Positions 25,288 through 34,879 of a DNA stretch of 64,000 nt are shown here, piece by piece. This DNA comes from Marinobacterium rhizophilum DSM 18822 (GTDB taxonomy: Bacteria; Pseudomonadota; Gammaproteobacteria; Pseudomonadales; Balneatricaceae). The notes below the pieces were generated by a model that did no database searches, had not been told where the DNA came from, and was given only the letters and a program-made list of their open reading frames with translations. Each line of letters opens with the position of its first letter. The first letter of the stretch is position 1. Location of the stretch: the NCBI RefSeq assembly GCF_000378045.1, contig NZ_KB899091.1, forward strand, positions 62,001 through 126,000, written 5' to 3'. The position numbers and the translations under genes were made by a program.

Positions 25288-26226
25288 TCAGAAATTCTGC
25301 TTGAGCACCTTGCGAAACTGGCCGACGATGCCGTTGCGAAACGCCAGTACGCAAACAACGAAAATCGCCCCCATGATGATATGGATATAATTTCCCAACT
25401 CTCCGCCGGACAGGTAGTTCTGTATCGTGACGATAGCGGCCGCGCCCACCAGGGGTCCGAACAATGTACCCATGCCCCCCACCAGCGTCATCAGAACCAC
25501 CTCACCGGACATGTGCCAGTGCACGTCGGTCAGGGATGCCAGCTGAAACACCAGTGTCTTGGTCGAGCCCGCCAGCCCTGCCAGCCCTGCGGAAATGATA
25601 AAGGCCACCCATTTGTAGTCGTTGACATTGTAGCCAAGCGAAATCGCACGCGGTTCATTTTCCCGAATAGCCTTGAGCACCTGGCCAAAGGGCGAGTGCA
25701 CCGTGCGCTGAATGAGCCAGAAGCCGAACAGGAAGATGGCCAGCACAAAGAAGTACATCTGCAGGTTATTCGCCAGGTCGATAAAGCCGAACAGATGCCC
25801 GCGCGGAACACCCTGCAGCCCGTCCTCCCCGCCGGTAAAGGGCGCCTGCAGGTAAAAGAAGAATGCCAGCTGGGCCAGCGCCAGGGTCACCATGGCAAAA
25901 TAAATGCCTTCGCGGCGCACGGCGAGCTTGCCATACAGGGCGCCCACCAGGCCGGCAGCCAGGGTGCCGGCCAGAATGCCCAGCTCCGGTGTAATGCCGG
26001 TATTGATCATCAGGTAGCCGGTCACATAGCCGCCTGTGCCCAGGAAAACCGCATGCCCGAAGGACAAGAGCCCGGCAAAGCCCAGCAGCAGGTTAAAGGC
26101 GCAGGCAAAAAGCGCGAAGCACAGCACCTTCATCAGGAACACCGGATAGAGCACAAAGGGTGCGACCAGTGCCAGCAGCAGTAACACCAGGTTTAATTTT
26201 GAAGGGGTAAAACGTGTAGTTTTCAT
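25288..26226 (-). CDS. livM: Branched-chain amino-acid-type ABC transporter permease (LivM)
   Basis: About 312 residues. The start is the ATG at 26226 (MKTTRFTPSK), with GGAGGAA upstream; an in-frame ATG at 26250 has no such site. Many transmembrane helices are present, with the LivM signatures GFAGLLSFGHAVFLGTGGYV and GGMGTLFGPLVGAAAI. With LivH it forms the membrane channel for amino acids or related carboxylic acids. The operon runs livG-livF-binding protein-livH-livM. Confidence 0.88.
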   Translation of the reverse strand: MKTTRFTPSKLNLVLLLLALVAPFVLYPVFLMKVLCFALFACAFNLLLGFAGLLSFGHAVFLGTGGYVTGYLMINTGITPELGILAGTLAAGLVGALYGKLAVRREGIYFAMVTLALAQLAFFFYLQAPFTGGEDGLQGVPRGHLFGFIDLANNLQMYFFVLAIFLFGFWLIQRTVHSPFGQVLKAIRENEPRAISLGYNVNDYKWVAFIISAGLAGLAGSTKTLVFQLASLTDVHWHMSGEVVLMTLVGGMGTLFGPLVGAAAIVTIQNYLSGGELGNYIHIIMGAIFVVCVLAFRNGIVGQFRKVLKQNF

Positions 26227-26250
26227 AGACGATTCCTCCGCGATGCCCAT

Positions 26251-27138
26251 TCAGGCTTCCTTGCCAAACAGACCCGCAGGCTTGAGCAACAGGACAATCA
26301 CCATCACCAGGAAGATCACCGTGCTGGAGGCCTCCGGGTAAAAGTATTTGGTCAGACCTTCCACAATGCCCATGCCCAGGCCCGTGAGAATGGCACCGCC
26401 GATCGAGCCCATGCCACCGATCACCACGATGGCGAAGACGATAATCAGCAGATTGGAACCCATGTCGGGTGACACCGAATACACCGGCGCGGCCATGACA
26501 CCGGCGAAGCCCGCCAGCGCCACACCAAAACCAAAGGTCAGGGTGACCATGAGCGGCACGTTAATGCCAAAGGCCTGCATCAACTGGGCATTCTCGGTGC
26601 CGGCGCGCAGATACGCCCCCAGGCGGGTTTTTTCGATCATCCACCAGGTCGCACCACACACCACGATGGAAGCCACGACGATCCAGGCCCGGTAGGCCGG
26701 CAGATACATGAAAGGCAGCTTGATGCCGCCCTGGAGCGCTTCGGGAATGGCATAGGCCATACCTGAGGATCCAAACACGTGGGTAAACACCCCCTGCAGC
26801 ATCAGCGCGACACCAAAGGTCAGCAGCAGACTGTAGAGATGGTCTTCCTTTGCAATGGGGCGAATCAGAACCCGCTCCATCAGGATGCCCATTGCACCGA
26901 CGGCCAGCGGCACCAGTACCAGCGCCAGCCAGTAATCGATGCCGAAATAGTTGAGCGCCATCCAGGCGGCAAAAGCGCCCAGCATGTACATTGCGCCCTG
27001 GGCAAAATTGATGATTTTCAGCAGTCCGAAAATAATCGCCAGCCCCAGGCTCAGCAATGCGTAGAAAGAGCCGTTGATCAGCCCTACCAGCAGCTGGCCA
27101 AAGAGCCCGAACAGATTAATGCCAAGAAATGTGGCCAT
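26251..27138 (-). CDS. livH: Branched-chain amino-acid-type ABC transporter permease (LivH)
   Basis: 295 residues, polytopic. The typical N-terminal INGSFYALLSLGLAIIFGLLKIINFAQGAMYMLGAF and the EAA-like VIGGMGSIGGAILTGLGMGIVEGL are present. It is separated from the upstream binding-protein gene by 57 bases containing a strong stem-loop, and nearly abuts livM. Confidence 0.9.
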   Translation of the reverse strand: MATFLGINLFGLFGQLLVGLINGSFYALLSLGLAIIFGLLKIINFAQGAMYMLGAFAAWMALNYFGIDYWLALVLVPLAVGAMGILMERVLIRPIAKEDHLYSLLLTFGVALMLQGVFTHVFGSSGMAYAIPEALQGGIKLPFMYLPAYRAWIVVASIVVCGATWWMIEKTRLGAYLRAGTENAQLMQAFGINVPLMVTLTFGFGVALAGFAGVMAAPVYSVSPDMGSNLLIIVFAIVVIGGMGSIGGAILTGLGMGIVEGLTKYFYPEASSTVIFLVMVIVLLLKPAGLFGKEA

Positions 27139-27160
27139 AAGGTACCCCGACTGACGCGAG

Positions 27161-27188
27161 CCCCGCGCCGGACGACTCCGGCGCGGGG
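27161..27188 (-). other. Stable stem-loop between the binding-protein gene and livH
   Basis: CCCCGCGCCGG and its complement pair over 11 bp around a 6-base loop. With no U-run it is unlikely to be a full terminator. Such hairpins after periplasmic-binding-protein genes often protect the upstream mRNA and lower expression of downstream permeases. Confidence 0.6.
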
Positions 27189-27195
27189 TCTGTTA

Positions 27196-28410
27196 TCAAG
27201 ATTTAACGAAATTGCATTCCGGCAGCATCGGCGCATAGGCCTTGTCGCCTGGAATCACGTCGACCACCTTGAAGATATCGTCGGCATCGCGGCGCTCATC
27301 CGGCTTCTTGATCTGCACGTAGTACATGTCATGCACCAGGCGTCCATCGGCGCGCAAGGTCGCATTGCGGGCAAAGAAGTCATCGGGCTTCATTTCCTTC
27401 ATTTTCGACATCACGGCATCGGACTCATCGGTACCAGCCGCTTCGATGGCCTTCAGATAATGCATGGTCATTGAGTAGGCACCGGCATGGCCCATGGCGG
27501 GAATGGCGCCGTGACGTTCCTTGAAGCGCTTGCTCCAGGCGCGGGTGGCATCATCGTAGTCCCAGTAGAAGCCGGTGGTCAGTGTCATGCCGCCTGCGGT
27601 GGCGGGGTCCATTGCCTGAGCGTTCGGCGTGAACACCAGCAGACCGGCCACATCGGCGGTCTGGGTCAGGCCGAATTCAGCCGCGGTTTTCAGGGCGTTC
27701 ACGGTATCGCCACCGGCATTGGCCAGCGCCACCACATCGGCGCCCGAGGATTGCGCCTGCAGTACATAGGACGAGAAGTCCGTGGTACCCAGAGGCGCCC
27801 GCACGCCACCGACCACCTCTCCGCCATTCTCTTCCACCACCTGCGTGGCCACACCTTCAAGCGCATGACCAAAGGCATAGTCGGCCGTAATGAAGAACCA
27901 CTTTTTCTTGCCGGACTGCACGATCGGTTTCACCGTGCCATTTGCCATCGCCGCCACGTTGTAGGTCCAGTGCACGTTGTACGGCGAGCAGGCACTGGTG
28001 GTGAAAGCGTTGGATGCCGCGGTGGAAATCAGTGCGATCTTCTTGTTGTCGGTTAGTACCTTGGTGGCGGCCCCCACCACCGCGGAGGACACCAGCCCCC
28101 CCACGGCATCCACCTGTTCATTTTCGACCCACTGGCGCACCTTGGCCGATCCCACATCGGGCTTGAGCTGATCATCCGCGCTGATCACCTCGATGGGCAT
28201 ACCCAGCACAGTGCCACCGAAATCCTCCACGGCCATCTCAATGGCCGTTACACAGCCAGAGCCGCAGATATCTGCATAAACACCGCCCATATCCGCCAGC
28301 ACGCCGATCTTGACCTTGTCATCACTCACGGCCCCGGCCTGGGCCAGGCCGCCCAGGGCCGTGGTTGCGGCCACGGCGACCGCGAGCAGAGTCTTGTTCA
28401 TTGCTTTCAT
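27196..28410 (-). CDS. Periplasmic substrate-binding protein (Liv-type)
   Basis: About 404 residues. A signal peptide (MKAMNKTLLAVAVAATTALG, cleavage near AQAGA) is followed by VKIGVLADMGGVYADICGSG, the normal start of type I periplasmic binding proteins. The start is the ATG at 28410, with GGAG 8 bases upstream. Length and sequence fit the group that binds branched-chain amino acids, amides or aromatic acids; the actual ligand cannot be deduced. Confidence 0.88.
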   Translation of the reverse strand: MKAMNKTLLAVAVAATTALGGLAQAGAVSDDKVKIGVLADMGGVYADICGSGCVTAIEMAVEDFGGTVLGMPIEVISADDQLKPDVGSAKVRQWVENEQVDAVGGLVSSAVVGAATKVLTDNKKIALISTAASNAFTTSACSPYNVHWTYNVAAMANGTVKPIVQSGKKKWFFITADYAFGHALEGVATQVVEENGGEVVGGVRAPLGTTDFSSYVLQAQSSGADVVALANAGGDTVNALKTAAEFGLTQTADVAGLLVFTPNAQAMDPATAGGMTLTTGFYWDYDDATRAWSKRFKERHGAIPAMGHAGAYSMTMHYLKAIEAAGTDESDAVMSKMKEMKPDDFFARNATLRADGRLVHDMYYVQIKKPDERRDADDIFKVVDVIPGDKAYAPMLPECNFVKS

Positions 28411-28460
28411 GTTGTGCACTCCAGATTGTTATTGTTGTGACGCAGTGATCGGGACCTGGC

Positions 28461-29174
28461 CTAGACGCCCAGGTAGGTATTCAGCAGCTCGGTTTTGGCT
28501 TCGAGTTCATGCGCATGCACTTCCTCGACGATATGGCCGTGTTCCATCACGTAATGCCGGTCGGCAATGGGGGCGGCGAAGCGGAAATTCTGCTCCACCA
28601 GCAGAATGGTCAGGCCACGCTCCTTGAGCTTCAGCAGCACCTGGGCCAGCTTCTGCACGATGACCGGCGCCAGCCCCTCGGTGATTTCATCCAGCAGCAG
28701 GATATTGGCCCCGGTGCGCAGAATGCGGGCCAGCGCCAGCATCTGCTGCTCGCCGCCGGACAGGCGCGTGCCCTGGCTAAAGCGACGCTCGTAAAGGTTG
28801 GGAAACATCTCGTACAGCTCATCCAGGCTCACGCCGTCGGAACGCACGGCCGGCGGCAGCATGAGGTTTTCCTCGACATTCAGGCTCGAGAAAATGCCGC
28901 GCTCTTCCGGGCAGTACCCCAGCCCCAGATGGGCAATGCGATGGGGCGCCAGATTCAGGGTTTCGTTGCCATTGACCATGATGCTGCCGCTGCGCCGCCC
29001 CACCATGCCCATCACCGCGCGCAAGGTGGTGCTGCGACCCGAGCCATTGCGGCCCAGCAGTGTCACTAGTTCACCCTGGCGAATGTTCAGATCGATGCCA
29101 TGCAGAATATGGGACTCGCCGTAAAAGGCATGCAGATCACTGATACGAATTTTTTCACGCGAAGACCTGCTCAT
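28461..29174 (-). CDS. livF: ABC transporter ATP-binding protein (LivF)
   Basis: 237 residues. Walker A is GRNGSGRST (note Arg in place of the usual Lys, GRST rather than GKTT), the signature is LSGGEQQMLALAR, Walker B is ILLLDEITEGLAP, and the switch His is in LLVEQN. The gene overlaps livG by 4 bases. The Lys-to-Arg change in the P-loop is unusual and may weaken ATP hydrolysis at this site. The stop codon is TAG. Confidence 0.88.
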   Translation of the reverse strand: MSRSSREKIRISDLHAFYGESHILHGIDLNIRQGELVTLLGRNGSGRSTTLRAVMGMVGRRSGSIMVNGNETLNLAPHRIAHLGLGYCPEERGIFSSLNVEENLMLPPAVRSDGVSLDELYEMFPNLYERRFSQGTRLSGGEQQMLALARILRTGANILLLDEITEGLAPVIVQKLAQVLLKLKERGLTILLVEQNFRFAAPIADRHYVMEHGHIVEEVHAHELEAKTELLNTYLGV

Positions 29175-29995
29175 GCGCCCGCTCCTGCAGCAACATCGAT
29201 GGAATGCGGTCCGGCCGGCTGTACCACTGGCGCCACAGGCTCATCATCGGAGACACCGAGGTAGGCCTCGCGCACCCGTGGGTCCGCCGACACGCTGGCA
29301 TAGTCGCCTTCGGTGAGAATGGCGCCGCGCTGCAGCACCGTGATGCGATCGGCCAGCTTGGAGACCACATGCAGGTTGTGCTCCACCATCAGGATGGTGC
29401 GCCCCGCCGACACCCGCTTGATCAGATTGGCCACGACATCGACATCTTCGTGGCCCATGCCCTGGGTCGGTTCATCCAGCAGCATCAGCTCCGGATCCAG
29501 CGCCAGGGTGGTGGCAATTTCCAGCGCACGCTTGCGCCCATACGGCAGGTCCAGCGTTTTGCTGTGGGCAAAGCCGGTCAGGCCCACGTCGTCCAGCAGC
29601 TGCATGGCCTTGTCGTTGAGACGGTTCAGCACCCGCTCGTGCTTCCAGAAATGAAAGCTGTTGCCTTCCTTGCGCTGCAGCGCCACCCGCACATTTTCCA
29701 GCACGCTAAGATTGGGAAACACCGCCGATATCTGGAATGAACGCACAATGCCAAGACGGGCAATCGATGCCGATGGCAGCGCCGTAATATCCTTGCCGTT
29801 AAACAGCAGGCATCCGCTGGTGGGTGCCAGGTACTTGGTCAGCAGATTGAAAACTGTGGTCTTGCCCGCGCCATTGGGACCGATCAGCGCATGGATGCTA
29901 CCGCGCTCAATCTGCAGATTGACATCATCCACGGCCGTAAAGCCCTTGAATGCCTTGATGAGATTCTTCGTTTCAAGAATAAGATCCTGAGTCAT
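29171..29995 (-). CDS. livG: ABC transporter ATP-binding protein (LivG)
   Basis: About 274 residues. The start is the ATG at 29995 (MTQDLILETKNLIKAF); an upstream in-frame ATG at 30082 would add an unlikely tail. Walker A GPNGAGKTTVFN, the signature region reads DLPYGRKRALEIATTLA, Walker B LMLLDEPTQGMGHEDV. It heads the transporter operon. In livG/livF pairs each supplies one nucleotide-binding domain. Confidence 0.88.
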   Translation of the reverse strand: MTQDLILETKNLIKAFKGFTAVDDVNLQIERGSIHALIGPNGAGKTTVFNLLTKYLAPTSGCLLFNGKDITALPSASIARLGIVRSFQISAVFPNLSVLENVRVALQRKEGNSFHFWKHERVLNRLNDKAMQLLDDVGLTGFAHSKTLDLPYGRKRALEIATTLALDPELMLLDEPTQGMGHEDVDVVANLIKRVSAGRTILMVEHNLHVVSKLADRITVLQRGAILTEGDYASVSADPRVREAYLGVSDDEPVAPVVQPAGPHSIDVAAGAGA

Positions 29996-30228
29996 GCAAC
30001 ACGTCCCCGCTGCCACGGCCTGTGCCTGAACAGCTTTATTGTTGTATTCGGGATCGGGGCCAAAGCCCCCGGTTGCACTCAATCTAGGTCAGGACCATTG
30101 CCGGAGTTTGTCGCAAATCTAACGAAATGTAACAAGCTTAAAAACAGCGCCTTACTCTTTCGTATCGGTGTAAGGGATTTCCCTAGTAAAGTTGGTTAAG
30201 ATGGGGCTCCTTCAGAGCGGGATACACC

Positions 30229-33108
30229 ATGCTGCCAGGCTCCAAGCTCACAAGACGCTTCTTCACCGTGATTGCCCTGATCATTGCGGCGATCTTTCTG
30301 GCCTTTTATGCCTACTCGGTGCCGCTGATTCAGAAAAAAGTGTTCGAGATCGAACGCAACAACAGCCGCAACACCCTGAATAACATCTTTGAGCTGGCCA
30401 GCCAGATGCACGTCAGCGTGGAGGACTACCGCAACCGTACCCTGGACTCCCATCAGCAACGCCTCAAGGCCGTCGTGGCGCTTACCGCCATGCACATCGA
30501 CGAAAGCCTCGCACAGGCCCGCCAGATGCAGATTCCGCCCAAGGAAGCCCGGGATCGCCTGTTCGAGCGGCTGCGCAGCTTTAGCTATGGCCGCGGCGAC
30601 TACATCTGGATCGCCGATTATGATTCCACGCTGCTGTCGCACCCGGAAGCTGCGCTGCACAACAAAAGCGCGCTGAATGTGCGCGACAGTGAGGGCAACA
30701 GCATCATTCCCGAAATTGTTGCCCTGGCCATGCAGGAGGGTGAAGGCTTCTACCGCTACAAATGGCATCGCCTGGGCGAAACCCGCAGCCTGGACAAATA
30801 TTCCTACGTGCAGGACTTTCCCCAGTGGGGCTTCGTGATTGGCGCCGGTGTCTACCTGGACGACATAGACGCAGAGGTGCAGCAACAGACGGCCCAGGCA
30901 CTGCAAAAACTGCGCTCGGGCCTGCTTGAGCTGCGCATCGCCCAGACCGGCTACATGTACATTTTTGACGGCGACGGAAACATGCTGGTCCACCCCAATG
31001 CGAACCTGGACGGTACCAACTTCCTCGACCTGCAGGATCCGGTGACGCGACGCTCAATTGCCGCCGAGTTGATGGAGGTCGCCGACACTGGCGACGAACT
31101 GTACTACAAATGGGACAAGCCCTCGGACCCCGGCCACTACATCTACGACAAGGTCGCCCTGGTGCGTTACCTGGCGGGATTCGACTGGTACATCGGTTCC
31201 TCCGTTTATGTGGACGAACTGCGCAGCAGCTCCGAGGTCCTCACCGACCGTATCCTAACCATGGCGCTCATAGCCATGCTGGCGGCAATACTGCTGGCAC
31301 TGATTTTCGTCCACTGGGTGACAAGGCCCATACGTCGCCTGTCTGAAACTGCTGAGCGCGTCAGCGACGGTGAACTGAGTGCCAAAAGCGGCATTCACCG
31401 CGACGACGAGCTTGGCCTGCTGGCCCGCTCCTTTGATCGCATGGTGGATCAGCTGCGCGGCAACATTCACACCCTCGATGCCAAGGTCAAAGCCCGCACG
31501 CAGGACCTGGAGGAAACCAACGCCCAGCTGCTCGGCGCCGTCGCCTCGATGCAACAGGCACAGCAGGAACTGCGGGTGCACGAAGCCCGCCAGCGCCTGA
31601 TCCTGGATGCCCTGCCGGCCCAGATCGCCTATATCGATGCCAGCATGCACTACGTCTTCGTCAACCAGGGCTACGCCGATGCGTTTGATCGGGACAAGGA
31701 CGAAATCGTGGGTCGTCACCCGTCTGAAATTCTGGGCGAGCGGATGTTCGCCGACATTCACCAGCAGATAGAACGCACCCTGGCCGGCGAAGAGTCGGTT
31801 TATGAGTACAAGATTCAGCGCGAAGACCGGGAAATGATCACCAAGCGGACACTGATACCGTTTCATTCCGCCGACGACGAGGTCAACGGCCTGCTCAATC
31901 TGTCACTGGATATCACGGCGGAAAAGGAAGCGGAGCGGCGCATCAACGAGGCCCAGCGCATGAGTGCGGTGGGGCAGCTGGCAGGCGGTCTGGCACACGA
32001 TTTCAACAACCTGCTGTCTATCCTGCTCGGCAACCTGGTCGCCATGCGCGATAACCCCGTGCTCAACGATGCACTGCTGCGCTACCTTAATCCCGCTATT
32101 CGCGCCACCCGGCGAGGCGCAGACATTACCCGTCGGCTGCTGGCGTTTTCGCGCCGCCAGCCGCTCAAGCCCTCCCCTGTCCACCTGCCCGGCCTGATCA
32201 GTGAAGTCGCAGAACTGCTCGCAGGGCCTTTGCCCAACAGCATCCACATCGTTTATCAGTGCGCGCCGGACGCGCCGCAGCCCTTTGTCGACGCCGGCCA
32301 GCTGGAAGATGCCCTGGTCAACCTGGCCCTCAATGCTCGCGACGCCATGCCCGATGGCGGCACGCTCAGCTTTGAAATTGCCCGGCGCCAGGTCTGCGAG
32401 CCCCTGACCTGCGACGAACCCGTCGTGCCAGGTGAATATGTCGAGATTCGCGTGCGCGACACTGGCCACGGCTTCTCGCCCCAGGCCGCCAGTCTCGCCT
32501 TCGAGCCCTTCTTCACCACCAAATCCAGCGGTGCAGGATCCGGCCTCGGGCTCAGCATGGTGTATGGCTTCGTCAAGCAATCCAGGGGGTATATACAGAT
32601 CCAGAGCGCGCTCGATCAGGGGTCGGTCATCTCGCTGCTGTTGCCCGCCTCCCCCGTTGCACCGCCGCTGCCGGCACCACTCTCAAACCCGCCGCTGGAC
32701 AACAGCAACACCGATGACGCCCCGGGTAATCGCCAGGGCAAACTGATCCTGCTGGTTGAAGATAACCCCGACGTGCGCCAGGTGGTGCGCGAGCAGCTGA
32801 TCAGCTTGGGTTTTAACGTTATCGAAGCCGGGGATGCGGACGAAGCCTGCCAGCTCATTCAGTCGCTCGATGGCCTCTACGGCATGGTATGCGACATTAT
32901 CATGCCGGGGTCACTGAACGGCTTTGAACTGGCGCGTCAGCTGCACGAGAGCAAGCCTTCAAGCCGTATCGTGCTGATGAGCGGCTACAGCTATGAGCAG
33001 GATCCGGGCGATAGCAGCGATCATTTTTTCACCATGCTGCCCAAGCCCTTTGAACAGGATGCACTGCAGGCCGCCCTGCGGCGCGAGGCAGTCAACAAGG
33101 CGGACTGA
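30229..33108 (+). CDS. Hybrid histidine kinase with Cache sensor, HAMP, PAS and receiver
   Basis: 959 residues. A first TM helix (about 12-30) and a second (VLTDRILTMALIAMLAAILLALIF, about 337-360) enclose a periplasmic double sCache-type sensor with two related blocks (DYIWIADYDSTLLSHP and GYMYIFDGDGNMLVHP). Then follow HAMP (TRPIRRLSETAERV), PAS (about 460-580), HisKA with the phospho-His in GLAHDFNNLLSI, HATPase (NLALNARDAMPDGG, GSGLGLSMVYGF) and a C-terminal receiver with Asp in CDIIMPG. It probably senses a small organic ligand. The response-regulator gene follows immediately and is likely its partner. Confidence 0.9.
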   Translation: MLPGSKLTRRFFTVIALIIAAIFLAFYAYSVPLIQKKVFEIERNNSRNTLNNIFELASQMHVSVEDYRNRTLDSHQQRLKAVVALTAMHIDESLAQARQMQIPPKEARDRLFERLRSFSYGRGDYIWIADYDSTLLSHPEAALHNKSALNVRDSEGNSIIPEIVALAMQEGEGFYRYKWHRLGETRSLDKYSYVQDFPQWGFVIGAGVYLDDIDAEVQQQTAQALQKLRSGLLELRIAQTGYMYIFDGDGNMLVHPNANLDGTNFLDLQDPVTRRSIAAELMEVADTGDELYYKWDKPSDPGHYIYDKVALVRYLAGFDWYIGSSVYVDELRSSSEVLTDRILTMALIAMLAAILLALIFVHWVTRPIRRLSETAERVSDGELSAKSGIHRDDELGLLARSFDRMVDQLRGNIHTLDAKVKARTQDLEETNAQLLGAVASMQQAQQELRVHEARQRLILDALPAQIAYIDASMHYVFVNQGYADAFDRDKDEIVGRHPSEILGERMFADIHQQIERTLAGEESVYEYKIQREDREMITKRTLIPFHSADDEVNGLLNLSLDITAEKEAERRINEAQRMSAVGQLAGGLAHDFNNLLSILLGNLVAMRDNPVLNDALLRYLNPAIRATRRGADITRRLLAFSRRQPLKPSPVHLPGLISEVAELLAGPLPNSIHIVYQCAPDAPQPFVDAGQLEDALVNLALNARDAMPDGGTLSFEIARRQVCEPLTCDEPVVPGEYVEIRVRDTGHGFSPQAASLAFEPFFTTKSSGAGSGLGLSMVYGFVKQSRGYIQIQSALDQGSVISLLLPASPVAPPLPAPLSNPPLDNSNTDDAPGNRQGKLILLVEDNPDVRQVVREQLISLGFNVIEAGDADEACQLIQSLDGLYGMVCDIIMPGSLNGFELARQLHESKPSSRIVLMSGYSYEQDPGDSSDHFFTMLPKPFEQDALQAALRREAVNKAD

Positions 33109-33163
33109 TCGGCGCTGGCATCCATGGAAAAACGTGAATAATAAGAAAGGACATGCAAACACT

Positions 33164-33877
33164 GTGAAACAGAACCGACTGATTTACATCATCGATGACG
33201 AAGCGGATATCTGCACTCTGGTCAGCGACGAACTGGAGCGCTTCGGCTTTGAAACCCGCATCTGCAGGACCGGCGCCCAGGCCGCCCAGGCCATTCGCCA
33301 GCGCCGGCCGGATCTGTGCATCATTGACCTGGGTCTGCCCGATATGGACGGAATGTCACTGGTACGCCAGCTGGGCGAGCTGCAAGGTGTCGGCATCATG
33401 ATACTGTCTGGCCGCGACAGCACTCCGGATCGGGTACTGGGGCTGGAGCTGGGTGCCGACGACTACATTACAAAGCCGTTTGAGCCCCGTGAGCTTGTCG
33501 CCCGCGCCAACAGCCTGCTACGCAGGCTCGAACAGATCGACACGCCGGCAACCGATAGCCGACCGCGCCGCGCCGCCTTTGGTGACTGGACCTTCGACCC
33601 TGCCAGCCTGACCCTCAGCAATCAGCGCGGCGACTCGGAGGTGCTTAGCAGTGCCGAGGCGCAGCTGCTCAGCGCCCTTCTGCGCGCACCGCGGCAGATA
33701 CTGTCCCGCGAACAGCTGCTCGGTGACAGAGCCGACCCGTTTGATCGCAGTATCGATGTGCGCATGTCACGCATTCGCAAGAAAATCGAGGCCGACCCGA
33801 AGAACCCCGCCATCATCAAGACCATCTATGGCGCGGGCTACATGCTCATGACAGAGGTTAGCTGGCAGCACGTCTGA
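33164..33877 (+). CDS. OmpR-family response regulator
   Basis: About 237 residues: a receiver domain (acidic pocket DDE at the N-terminus, phospho-Asp in CIIDLGLPDMDG, Lys in ITKPFEPREL) followed by a winged-helix DNA-binding domain (EQLLGDRADPFDRSIDVRMSRIRKKIE, IKTIYGAGYML). The start is probably the GTG at 33164; another in-frame GTG is at 33134. It lies 55 bases after the hybrid kinase gene and is its probable output. Confidence 0.88.
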   Translation: MKQNRLIYIIDDEADICTLVSDELERFGFETRICRTGAQAAQAIRQRRPDLCIIDLGLPDMDGMSLVRQLGELQGVGIMILSGRDSTPDRVLGLELGADDYITKPFEPRELVARANSLLRRLEQIDTPATDSRPRRAAFGDWTFDPASLTLSNQRGDSEVLSSAEAQLLSALLRAPRQILSREQLLGDRADPFDRSIDVRMSRIRKKIEADPKNPAIIKTIYGAGYMLMTEVSWQHV

Positions 33878-33958
33878 ACCCGACGCACGGCAGCCACAGC
33901 AACAGGCTTGGTGAAGCCCGTAAAGGCGGTTACTTTTTGTCCAATTTTCGGGCACAAT

Positions 33959-34285
33959 ATGCGGATGATTAAACGCCCCACAAAAGCTGACCAGCGCCGC
34001 GAACTGGAAAAACAGATGGCCGACTTCCTGAACAAGGGAGGGCAAATTACGTCTGTCGAACAGGGCGCCAGTGGTTTGGTCAACGGTACCTACAACAAGC
34101 ACCAGTTCACCATTGGTCAGCCCAAGCAGACCCGCACTGCAGTGCCCGAGGTACTGGTCGCGATCGACTCGCGACGCAGAAAATCAGCGCCGCCCGCCCA
34201 GCAAACCCGCCACCGCACACCTCGCCGACAGGTCATCTATGACGACTTTGGCGAACCGCTGCGTGTCGTTTGGGTCGACAAATAA
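33959..34285 (+). CDS. Small conserved hypothetical protein
   Basis: About 108 residues from the ATG at 33959 (or 33965). The N-terminal half KADQRRELEKQMADFLNKGGQITSV resembles the C-terminal motif of small acidic regulators such as SutA (FLxxGGK), but the rest is basic and unlike it. It ends in IYDDFGEPLRVVWVDK. No strong ribosome binding site. The function is unknown. Confidence 0.5.
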   Translation: MRMIKRPTKADQRRELEKQMADFLNKGGQITSVEQGASGLVNGTYNKHQFTIGQPKQTRTAVPEVLVAIDSRRRKSAPPAQQTRHRTPRRQVIYDDFGEPLRVVWVDK

Positions 34286-34345
34286 GCCATAGCTGGCTGA
34301 CCGCCAATAGCCAATAGCCCGCGATTCGGCATCCCTGCCCCATTT

Positions 34346-34363
34346 ATTACCCTTCGGGGTAAT
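34346..34363. terminator. UUCG-capped hairpin between convergent genes
   Basis: ATTACCC-TTCG-GGGTAAT is a perfect 7-bp stem between the stops of a plus-strand gene (34285) and a minus-strand gene (34403). It lacks a clear U-run; it could serve both. Confidence 0.45.
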
Positions 34364-34402
34364 GATGCTGCCGCCCCCCAGGGGACCCAGCAAATCCGGT
34401 GC

Positions 34403-34651
34403 TTACTCGGCGCCTTCGACGTCGGCCGCCGCATCCTTGGGCCCGCGACGAAACACAATATAGCCATCAAGAAAGGCCTGCAGCACATCATCGCTGCATT
34501 CCTTGTAGTTTTTGTGTCCGGGCTTGCGGAAATAGCCAGACAGCTCCGCCTTGTTGATCTTGTGCTCGGTCAGCGCGAATATTGCGAACAGATCCGCTTC
34601 TTTCAGGTCCAGGGCAATACGCAGCTTTTTCAGTACATCGTTGTTCGTCAT
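34403..34651 (-). CDS. DUF1456 (YehS-like) protein
   Basis: About 82 residues from the ATG at 34651. It matches one DUF1456 repeat (NNDVLKKLRIALDLKEADLFAIF, KAELSGYFRKPGHKNYKECSD, LQAFLDGYIV). The E. coli YehS protein has two such repeats, so this is a single-repeat form. The biochemical role of the family is unknown. Confidence 0.75.
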   Translation of the reverse strand: MTNNDVLKKLRIALDLKEADLFAIFALTEHKINKAELSGYFRKPGHKNYKECSDDVLQAFLDGYIVFRRGPKDAAADVEGAE

Positions 34652-34814
34652 CGTCAATCCGGTCAGTCAATATCGGTAGAGAGCCGCCTGGCAGCCTGTC
34701 AGACGGCACATTCACACAGGCGCCATACTCTACAGCAAAATCGCCCGCACGAACTCAGGCCGTAAAAAGATAATCAACCTGGCGCGCATGCCTGCGCCAG
34801 TATAACGCCCAGAC

Positions 34815-34850
34815 GAAAAAACCCGGCGGGAGCGCGAACCCCGGCCGGGC
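34815..34850 (-). terminator. Rho-independent terminator after the CoA transferase operon
   Basis: On the minus strand a GC-rich stem (GCCCGG ... CCGGGT) is followed by TTTTTTCG, 30 bases past the scoB-like stop. Confidence 0.75.
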
Positions 34851-34879
34851 AAAAAGGGACTGGCGGTATAAAACGATCG

